Source: Panonychus citri (taxonomy: Eukaryota; Arthropoda; Arachnida; Trombidiformes; Tetranychidae). From it: a stretch of 64,000 bases of DNA. A program made the translations under genes and the position numbers. Below the pieces are notes generated by a model. It was given only the letters and a program-made list of their open reading frames with translations. It made no database searches and was not told the origin of the DNA. The DNA is taken from NCBI RefSeq assembly GCF_014898815.1, contig NW_026515544.1, forward strand, positions 1,674,001 to 1,738,000, given 5' to 3'. Positions 56,030-64,000 of the stretch are shown piece by piece (position 1 is the stretch's first letter; each line of letters starts with the position of its first letter).

Positions 56030-56395
56030 CTTTAAGAGGTTTTAGGAATTCGGCAATTAGGAAATTTTCCAACGATTCCGATAGCGAACTTATGGAAGAG
56101 TTAAAAGTTTTCACCATTTACAGAATTGGTAACATGAATATCATATTGTACATTTTAAGTGCGTAAATTTTTGCATTCAAATTTGAATCAAATTTTTCAA
56201 TCGCGAACAAACTGTAATTAGAAACAAAGAGAAGAATGAAGAAAATTTTCTTAAATAAACTTTTCTTTGAAAATTCATTATTTATTTCACTTATTTACTT
56301 ATTTTGGAAATTGTTTCAACTGATTAAGCTGAAAATGGAAATTAAAATTAAACAATTATCGAGTAGACTGTTGATATTCATCCTGATTAAACTTT
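56030..56395 (-). pseudogene. decayed antisense F-box relic (copy of 44640)
   Basis: Same remnants as at 44640-45001: exon-1, exon-2 and exon-6 scraps on the minus strand. Nearly identical between the two copies. Confidence 0.55.
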
Positions 56396-57037
56396 CAAAC
56401 GAAAACCAATTTATCAAAAGATATTCGATTTAAATATGATATAGCAATCGATTGATTAATCTTTGTCTGTAATTTGATTAATAACTGGCAATTATTAACT
56501 GCACTAAAGTAACTGTACTTTGAACTAGTAAGGATGATAAACTATCATGTGATTAATTATTGTTTTTAATGGTTAATTGATTGTTTGCATGTTGATTTTT
56601 GCTTTTGATAAGACACAATGCCACCCACAATTTAAACATCATCTTTATTATACAATTTAAAGTCTAACCGTTGGACTAAACTTTCAAAATTGATTATCGG
56701 TCGATTGGCTTGATAAATGAAAGAGACAACAAAAGTGGAGGCTATTCATCCTTTGGTCGGCGTCTCTTCATCTTCAAACACCAAAGTTAATGAAGATTTG
56801 ATTAGCCGACTATTAGCCACTTATCAAAATGGCTAATGATTTATTAACACAACAATTAAACCTAAAACTAACTAAGCAATCGTTACTGATGCCAGAGCCA
56901 TTAGATTCTGCAAGTGGCTATTAGTTAATGTTCAGTGAACATTGTTCATTTACTCCTGTGTCTTGCCTACTCTCTGAATGGGTGTTGAACTGTAATCACT
57001 TTCATCTTGCAACTAGTGAATTATTATTAAGATCACA

Positions 57038-58566
57038 ATGAATATCAACGATTTACCTGATGATTGTTTAATATTGATTTTCGAACAGTTCTTCGATCTC
57101 AAACAATTTCCAACCTTATCAAAGAGTAAGTAACGTCAGAGAATTTTTCACCATAGAGATTCATTTACTTTAAAAGTTGGATGTTTTTTCATTCAAATTG
57201 TATTTATGATTACAGTTTGTTCTCGATGGCGAATTTTGGTTCAAGAGCGATTGAAGAAAGTAACACACTTGAAATGTAAGTACTCAATAGATTATTGATA
57301 ATCTCTAAATGCCTCAGAGTTTCTTGGAATAATTTACAATTGCTGGTTATGATTTTTGTTCCAAAATTCTATTTACTTATTCTTATTGAAGATGTGTCAA
57401 AATTGTCAGAATTACAAACAGGATGGAAAAATTATACGGGAAAATATGTTCTTACGAATAAGGCGACTTTTCTAGAGCGAATTAAACTCTCTCAAGTTCT
57501 TCCAAATGTCTATGTAAGTAAAGTTTGTTAACAATGATGATGAACTCGCTCATTCATGGTAATTGTTCTGATCTTTGTTCCAACTCAGAGCATAAATTTG
57601 CAAAATGGTTCATCTGGTATATTAGCTAATCTTCTTGGCACTGGAAACTCAATCTGCATCCTTTTTATCTATAATGAGTTAAATTCTCAATTTATAAACG
57701 ACAAAATCAATTGGATGAAAAGATCATACCTCATTTGGAAAGTGTTGAGAAATTAGGCACTAACAATGACCAGTTGCTTAAAAAGTATCTCAAGAATCAT
57801 GGTCATTTAAAGAGATTGAAAAAATTTGGCTATACGGCAATGTCGGTGAATATGATGCATGTTATTAATTTCGCCGCATCATTGATTAATCTCGAGCTTC
57901 TTAATGTGGTTTGTGACACAACATTTGATGAAAAGGGTTAGAAAGCTTTTCTCATTCTCGGGTCAATCTTATTCTAAACTCTATCTAAATTCATTCTCAC
58001 AATTTTAGGATGGATCGAAAATTACATTGGTCCAAAGTTTGAAAAACTTGAAAGTCTCTATTATTGTTCCAAGTCGAGTACTTGTTATGCTACTAAATTC
58101 GTCGACTTTTGTCCAAATTTACGCAATTTCTACCTGACTTTTAAAAGCATTATTCAAATGGATGAATGCGTCAAACATTATAATTTAGAAAGACTGTCCA
58201 TTTTTATTAAACAGGTAAGTCTTTTTATCAATTCCCGATCGATTGATTATCAAGAAGATTTTTCAATAATTGATAAGTTTGAATGTTCGTTAATGTTTCA
58301 TTACTTGTTTCTCGAATTTTCAGGCTCGTAAAATCAATATTATTTATCTTGCAAGAAAATTCCCTAACATTCGTCACTTGATAATCACTGGATTTGTCAC
58401 ACAATCAGATCTTATTGAAATGATCAAATTATTACCACATTTGTCCAATTTGTCTCTAAGTGGTTGCCTTGCACATCATTGCAAAATTACAGCTCTAAAT
58501 GAATATTTTCTGTCACAAAATTGTAAAATTGATTTAAAAATTAATCGAATCGATTATAAAATCTAA
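57038..58566 (+). pseudogene. short-subfamily F-box/LRR gene with a 1-bp frameshift
   Basis: Direct duplicate of 45690-47218 with the same six exons (57038-57125, 57216-57275, 57392-57513, 57589-about 57937, about 58010-58214, 58324-58566). In exon 4 an A-run is one base shorter (GACAAAATC at about 57700 against GACAAAAATC), so the frame breaks after SQFINDK and re-opens as LDEKIIPHLESV in the next frame. A few residues differ elsewhere (MMHVINFAASL; TTFDEKG). Because the change is in a homopolymer, a base-calling error is a serious alternative; otherwise a recently lost gene. Confidence 0.75.
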
Positions 58567-58789
58567 TTTTTCGCTACATTAATAAATCATTTCGATATTA
58601 AGTTGATTAATTTAAGTTCACTTTCTAGACTATCGCTTGTTTAAATTTGTCACCAGTAAATGGTAAAATATTAATAGCAAACTTTTCTTAACTGATTTTC
58701 GTACTTATTGTTTGGCTGAGACGATGTTGATGGTCATTGTTTTTGTCATTTGACCTCGAAGTGTAAAAAGTTTTTGGTTGAACATCGGA

Positions 58790-58951
58790 ACAGGTAAGAT
58801 GCTGAGATAACATTACTCGGATTAATATTGAGTAACATTGTGAAAGATTTTTCTTGGATTAGGATCAATTGTAACACAGTCTTCTTGACATGATTCTCTG
58901 ATTGCAGTTTCCAGGGAGCACTTTAATCGTTTGAATAGTTTATCCATTAGG
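58790..58951 (-). pseudogene. THADA internal scrap
   Basis: Shortened version of 47420-47620: MDKLFKRLKCSLETAIRES then a jump toward the NINPINVIS region, with further small deletions. Ends at the junction with F-box sequence at about 58952. Confidence 0.8.
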
Positions 58952-59604
58952 AGTCTGATGGTAAGTTTGTTATTATCTCGATAACAAAATTGGACTAAAT
59001 CGTGTTTATCTTTTATTAGATTTTGAGCGTCCAAGACCAATTACCGATATTTAGAAATATTTTACATCTTCGCCTTGAAAATATTTCATCAAATGGTTTG
59101 ACTTTTACAAAATTCTTGAACTTGTGCCCAAATTTACTCAATTTTTCTCTGAATATGAATGAATATCGAATGGAACTAATTCACCAAATCAACATAAACT
59201 TCAATGTCCAAAGATTGGGTTTACATTTTTATTGGGTAAATTTAATAGCCACAAATAATTATTTGGTAACTTATCAAGGTCAACTAACGATTTCGCTTCT
59301 TTCAAATTTTTACAGAATCGAGAAGAGATACCAAAATTTATTGAAAAGTTCCCAAACTGTAGATACTTGGTGTAATGCTTCACTATCTTCATCAGGTTTG
59401 ATCCAGATTATAAGTACATTACCATATTTGTCATTATTGCAGGTCAAAAATGATTGGACCGATTTAGCAGAAATACAAATCATCAAAAACTATTGTCACT
59501 CGCAAAATCCTAAAATTGATGTTTACTTTGGTTATTCAAATAAGAAACTAATGATGTCTAATGAACTTTATCGAAAGTTTGATAATTCATTTCTACATAA
59601 ATGA
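58952..59604 (+). pseudogene. 3' fragment of an F-box/LRR gene (end of exon 4, exons 5 and 6)
   Basis: Starts in the last codons of exon 4 (ESDG, donor GTAAG), then exon 5 (59020-59235) and exon 6 (59317-59604) with proper splice sites. Exon 6 in its natural frame stops early (EKFPNCRYLV*), caused by a small deletion near 59368. A 193-aa frame reads through intron 5 by chance and recovers ..SSGLIQIISTLPYLSLLQVK to the end. No F-box or promoter. Dead fragment. Confidence 0.82.
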
Positions 59605-59639
59605 AGTCTAAAGATTAAAAGTTTCTGATTCTACATTTA

Positions 59640-60045
59640 TAATCCAACCTAACAAGAAGAATCGAGCTGATTAAAAATACTCGAATAAGCTCCAACCTTG
59701 TCTCGAGATTCAAGTTGATAAAAAGAATCAGTCGCTCCAATGGCAACTAATAATTCAAAAATTCATATACTCCATGTATTCGTTACTACATTTAAGTTAT
59801 ACAATCAAGGTCGAAAGTAATTTTTCATATCCCGATTGGTATGATTGTAAAGTGTTTTACTCGAAACTAACAATGTAAACAAACTTATCTATAACGATGA
59901 TAAAGACACTTGTTACGTTACGCAATTCTTCGATTTTTGTCCAAATTTACTACAAAAAATTATTCCAATGTATGAATGCGTTAGGAATTATAATTTGGAC
60001 AAGCCATAAATTGTCCATTCAAACAAATAGCATTCGGAATGACAA
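59640..60045. repeat. receptor scrap plus relic LRR block
   Basis: 59675-59740 matches the receptor M4-proximal sequence (inverse of 25636-25700). 59830-60010 matches 51020-51200. No gene. Confidence 0.65.
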
Positions 60046-60051
60046 TGAAAC

Positions 60052-60110
60052 ATTGATTTGAAAGGCGCGGGTTGGTAGAGATAACCTCTTCAAATGGTCA
60101 GTAACTGACC
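60052..60110 (+). promoter_or_regulatory. conserved F-box upstream block
   Basis: ATTGATTTGAAAGGCGCGGG at 60053-60072 and GGTCAGT-A-ACTGACC at 60096-60110, 139 bp before the ATG at 60249. Confidence 0.6.
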
Positions 60111-60248
60111 ACCAGTTAGGTTGACAGGTTATATTTTCAACAAGAAATTTGAATTTCAAACTACCAAAGTTTTTCGGTTGAGAAAAGTTCTTTCTGTATC
60201 TTTTATCGTGTGGTTTATTTTTTAGATTGTTTCATGAAATTTTCAAAA

Positions 60249-61839
60249 ATGAATATCATCGATTTACCTGATGATTGTTTACTTTTGATTTTTGATCAGT
60301 TTTATCAATATCGACAGTTTGCTACATTGATGAAAGGTAAGTGGAAATGATTGATTCTTTCTTTCTTGATAACTAGTTGTCAGTTGCATTGATAGTTTAA
60401 TGTTAATTAATTCACGTAATTACAGTTTGTCCGCGCTGGAAAATATTAGCGGAAAAGAGACTGAAGAAGATCACTCACTTGGACAGTAAGTATTAGATTG
60501 ATCTTTGTTGTTTAAAATGACATATTAATACGGATTTTCTGCCAAATTTAAACCATAGTTTTATTGTTTACTTCAAATGGATTGACGCAGCTCAATGATA
60601 CTCTTGAACAAAGACATTTCCCATCGACTCGTAAATGTGTTATCACAATGCGCCCAGATTCCTTGAAGCAAATTGAACCCTCGAAGCTTTTTCCTAATGT
60701 TAAGGTAAAAAAATAAGTTTTACAAAGACAAAACTTTTCTTATTGATGATATTAATTCAAAATTTATTCTCATTCGATGTTAGTTAATCCATCTTGAAAA
60801 TTTCACTGGTAATTGTATTTGCGATGCATTAGCTCAATTACTCACCAAAGCGAATCAAATTAAAGGCTTGAGCTGTTTTGATTATAATTCTACAATGAAT
60901 CACGAATGTAACAGCATAGAAAGAATAACATCATTTCTGAGTGATATTCAAGTTCTACGAACTACTAATTACGCAATATCTACAAGTTATCTCAGAACTT
61001 TTGGTCATCTTAAGAAAGTGAAATCTTTTGGCTCTTCAAATTTTTTCCGGTCTAAAAGATTTTGCATCGATGATGTGCATTTACGCTATGTTCTGAAATT
61101 CGCCCAATGTTTGACGAATCTCGAGCAACTTACTACTTATTGTGATGATAAATTTGATGATGGTAAGTTTTCCATCTCTATATCGAAAGTCGACTAAATC
61201 TCATTTATCTTTTTTAGATTTTGTTCTCGTCGAAAGCCAATTACCGATATTTGGAAATCTTCTACATCTCGAGCTTGTCGATGCTTCAAATAATGGATCT
61301 ACTCTCACAAAATTTTTGAACTTGTGTCCAAATTTACTCAACTTTTCTCTGACTGTGTATTTTAATAAAATGAATCGAATTCTTCAAATCAACAGAAACT
61401 TCAATGTCCAAAGATTGGATTTAGATTTTTTTACTAAGGTAAGACTTTAATAGCTACAAATAAGTGTTTGGTTTACTATCAAAGCTGACTAACGATTTCG
61501 CTTCTTTTTTTCAAATTATAACAGGATCGAGAAAATATACTAAAATTTATAGAAAAGTTTCCGAACTGTCGATACTTGAGTATCAGAAATAGTTTATATT
61601 TACTATCTTCACAAGATTTGATCCAGATTAAAAGTAAATTACCTCATTTGTCGTTACTGCATTTCAAAAATGATTGGACCGATTTAGCAGAAATACAAAC
61701 CATCAAAAACTATTGTCACTCGCAAAATCCTAAAATTGATGTTTACTTTGGTTCTGAAGATGACAAACTAATGATGTCTCATGAAATTTATCGAAAGTTT
61801 CGTAATTCATTTCTGCCTTATATTAAGTCAGGAAGTTAA
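60249..61839 (+). CDS. F-box/LRR protein, intact six-exon gene
   Basis: Exons 60249-60336, 60426-60485, 60559-60704, 60784-61162, 61218-61438 and 61525-61839 join in phase to 402 aa. Direct-duplicate partner of the gene at 51453; introns 1 and 2 are almost identical, while exons 3-6 differ at scattered residues (for example FGHLKKVKSFGSSNFF, FLNLCPNLLNFSLTV, SIRNSLYLLSSQDL). F-box MNIIDLPDDCLLLIFDQF; LRR-like C-terminal part; probable SCF adaptor. Confidence 0.87.
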
Positions 61840-61914
61840 ACGTTTCTGATTTTCCATTAATCATCGAGCCTAACGAAAAAATCGGACTGATTTTAATTTA
61901 ATATCAGTTCGTTT

Positions 61915-62275
61915 GTATAATCTTTTTGGCTCGATCACAATCAACACAGAGAGACTTTGATAATATCCGAATAACCTCAAACCTTGTCTCGATATTCAAG
62001 TTGATAAAAAGAATCAGTCGCAACTGATTATTCATTCAAAATTCATGTTATACTATTCATAAATTATTTTCAATGATTAAAATTTATCAATAATCGACTA
62101 TCATTCTACTCTGTGATAATCCATCGAAACCAATCCATCTAAAACTTGGCTCATTCCTCATTCGAGATAATCTAAAATCGATTTTTATTTTTTCTTTCAA
62201 TCGATTGACCGTTGCCAAGAGCAACCGGTTACTAAGAGAAAAAGAAAGAGAAGAAAAGATTTTGTAAGAAAAACA
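61915..62275. repeat. THADA scrap, receptor scrap and shared flank (copy of 53.1-53.5 kb)
   Basis: 61918-61962 is a minus-strand THADA scrap (SLCVDCDRAKKII), 61963-62028 the receptor scrap, and 62030-62268 the flank shared with 53290-53520. Extends the direct duplication begun with the F-box genes at 51453 and 60249. Confidence 0.75.
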
Positions 62276-62399
62276 AAGAAAATCATTGACATTTGAGAAT
62301 AGTAAACAAACCAAATCAATTTAATTCTGTTGATCGTTTTAATTTTGTTCGTAATCACAATTAACTTGGACTTTCTTTTCATGCATATTGTTAAAATCA

Positions 62400-63525
62400 G
62401 TGAGTAATTTGATTGTTTACAGGTGAATTCCATTGATTGAAAGATCAATTTCTCTATGACGCTGATCACTTGTGCCAATACTTGAGCGGCAAGATCACGA
62501 ATCTTTGCAACAGGTGATTTGAAACATAGAGGCTCAAGAGGTTCCTTGTAGGTTAACAGGAGACAACTCGATCACCTAGACGTTGATCTTTCATTAGAGC
62601 TCGAATCACATTCAAACAATGAACTTTCTGCCAATCTTCAGCTGATTGTTTCGAACAAATTTCAACCAACCTGTTGATTACATGACCAAGTAATTTGTTT
62701 CGATTCTCTTTTGATTCAGAAGAAACAATCGCTTGAGTAACAAAAGGTAAACCAGCACTTCGACGGGTAATACACTTTGGTCCACTTGATTCGCTTCCGT
62801 GACTTTCATTGGCAAGATCGGCGAGAATCTCATCAAGCAGAGATTCAACCACTTTCAAACACCCACAAGGTTTTCTCCAGATACACTTGACCACCATAGA
62901 GAAACCAGTGTAAGCTTGTTCAAAGGCCCCACGATGCTTGAGCTCCTTTAGATGATGAACAAAATAGTTTAGAACCTTTTCCACGAAACAACAATCAATG
63001 ATTGTCGATGATGGAGGACATGATTTTAGATCAATCGGACTGTGGTCAAGTTTTTCACAAATTTTTCCAAGAATTAGAGATGATTCTTTGATTGTTTTCC
63101 AACCGAAAATCAGCAACATTTGAGAGGTTATATCAAGACGCTTTTCAGCGACAATTGGACTAGTTGGACATTCACGTCCCATTATTTTGTTGACTAATTC
63201 ATCGTCAAGTGGTTTCAGGTCCATTGGTAAAAATCCTTCAGGTGAATCATTACAAACGATACAACTGACCACTTCACTTGCATCGAAACAAATTTTACCA
63301 ATACGATCAATCAATGAGATCCATTCTGGTTGACGTAAAGTGAAACAATCAAGGTCAAGAGATTCAATTAATCCATGGATAGAGGTTAATCTACAATGGA
63401 TTGGATTATAAACAGCACCATCGATGATTGACTCTTTGGTCTCAAGAATCGCCTTCTCAACCTGATCAGTTAAGATTCCGAGTAAATCAAGATTAATGTC
63501 AATTCGAGCAGGTAAATCAAATTCG
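62400..63525 (-). pseudogene. THADA middle-region fragment with a 336-aa open frame
   Basis: From about 63525 down it reads LPARIDINLDLLGILTDQVEKA... through RRSAGLPF and RALMKDQRLGDRV in one open frame (about 320 matching residues), then at about 62570 jumps by deletion to the LLLAYKEPLESLCFKSPVAKI..QALAQVIS..SMEF region in another frame and ends near 62400. The N-terminal residues of the open frame (MSIDCYIICKFQNEF) are unrelated DNA. The fragment spans DUF2428 but lacks start and end. Confidence 0.86.
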
Positions 63526-63726
63526 TTTTGAAATTTGCATATGATATAGCAATCGATTGACACATTGATTTTGTCTGTAATTTGATTAATAACTGACAGT
63601 CAAGATTTGATTAGCTGGCTATTAGCCACTTATCAAAATGGCTAAGGATTTATTAATACAATTATCCTGTTTAAACAAATAGCATACGAAATTACGAATC
63701 GTAATTTCGTAATTTACGATGAAACA

Positions 63727-63782
63727 TTGATTTGAAAGGCGCGGGGATAGAGATAACCTCTTCAAATGGTCAGTAACTGACC
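63727..63782 (+). promoter_or_regulatory. conserved F-box upstream block
   Basis: ATTGATTTGAAAGGCGCGGG at 63728-63747 and GGTCAGT-A-ACTGACC at 63768-63782, 139 bp before the ATG at 63921. The TTAGCCAC repeat (63600-63650) lies upstream. Confidence 0.6.
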
Positions 63783-63920
63783 ACCAGTTAGGTTGACAGG
63801 TTGAATTTTTAAAAAGAAATTTGAATTGTAAACTACCAAAGTTTTTCGGTTAAGAAAAGTTCTTTCTGTATCTTTTATCAAGTGGTTTATTGTTTAGATT
63901 GTTTCATGTAACTTTCAACA

Positions 63921-64000
63921 ATGAATATCAACGATTTACCTGATGATTGTTTACTTTTGATTTTTGATCAGTTTTATCAATTGCGACAATTTGCTAAATT
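63921..64000 (+). CDS. F-box/LRR protein, first exon only (cut by window edge)
   Basis: MNINDLPDDCLLLIFDQF followed by YQLRQFAK, the family F-box exon, with its conserved upstream block. The rest is beyond the window, so intactness is unknown. Confidence 0.75.
   Translation, partial: MNINDLPDDCLLLIFDQFYQLRQFAK

Larger units (their letters stand above)
55795..58951. repeat. right copy of the 3.2-kb direct duplication
   Basis: Direct copy of 44330-47620; see that entry for differences. It ends inside the THADA fragment, where the sequence switches to the end of an F-box exon 4 at about 58952 (ATCCATTAGG then AGTCTGATGGTAAG). Confidence 0.85.

Noticed and set aside
59023..59604. 193-aa F-box-like frame as a gene
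   Set aside because: It reads through an intron with normal splice sites and lacks exons 1-4; the true exon-6 frame has an early stop.

Overview
The window looks like a piece of an AT-rich, compact arthropod nuclear genome. Genes carry short introns (about 60-100 bp) with GTAAGT donors. The gene content (a trypsin-fold protease, acyl-CoA desaturases, a divergent ionotropic receptor and lineage-expanded F-box/LRR genes) would suit a chelicerate, perhaps a spider-mite-like mite. The exact lineage is inference; no ribosomal or mitochondrial marker is present to test it.

Layout. Positions 1-6.8 kb hold the 3' end of an F-box/LRR gene, a two-exon trypsin-like protease, a small secreted Ser/Gly/Tyr-rich protein and an intact desaturase. 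Positions 6.8-15.3 kb hold a broken F-box gene, an intact ionotropic-receptor-like gene, a frameshifted second desaturase, a CT-rich array, relics of a further receptor and desaturase copy, and an intact F-box/LRR gene. From 15.5 to 64 kb the window is a mosaic of two sequences: a six-exon F-box/LRR family (one subfamily about 390-400 aa, another about 355 aa) and many fragments of THADA. The full-length THADA gene itself lies at 38.9-44.3 kb on the minus strand (three exons, about 1725 aa).

Family members. By hand splicing, nine F-box/LRR genes read through intact: starts at 15246(-), 17909(-), 22442(+), 27353(-), 33538(-), 36664(-), 45690(+), 48058(+) and 51453(+); a tenth, 60249(+), is also intact. 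Three are disrupted by single-base frameshifts (21660(-), 53769(+), 57038(+)); others are truncated pieces, and one runs off the right edge (63921(+)). Exon sizes and phases are nearly constant (88, 60, about 140, about 380, about 220, about 300 nt). Most members share an upstream block with a 15-bp palindrome about 138 bp before the ATG and a GC-rich box.

How it fits together. The F-box proteins should be substrate adaptors of SCF ubiquitin ligases, with the LRR part choosing substrates. THADA is the Trm732-like partner in tRNA 2'-O-methylation. There is no evident functional link: the THADA pieces seem to hitchhike, because almost every F-box copy has a short THADA 3' fragment tail-to-tail behind it, often with a scrap of the receptor gene too. 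This suggests one ancestral tail-to-tail locus that was copied many times by duplication, inversion and microhomology-type deletion. Non-autonomous mobile elements have landed in the cluster: a TA-flanked element carrying tRNA-like A/B boxes, a hAT-like element with an 8-bp target duplication, a long-TIR element, and a tandem element carrying long GA arrays.
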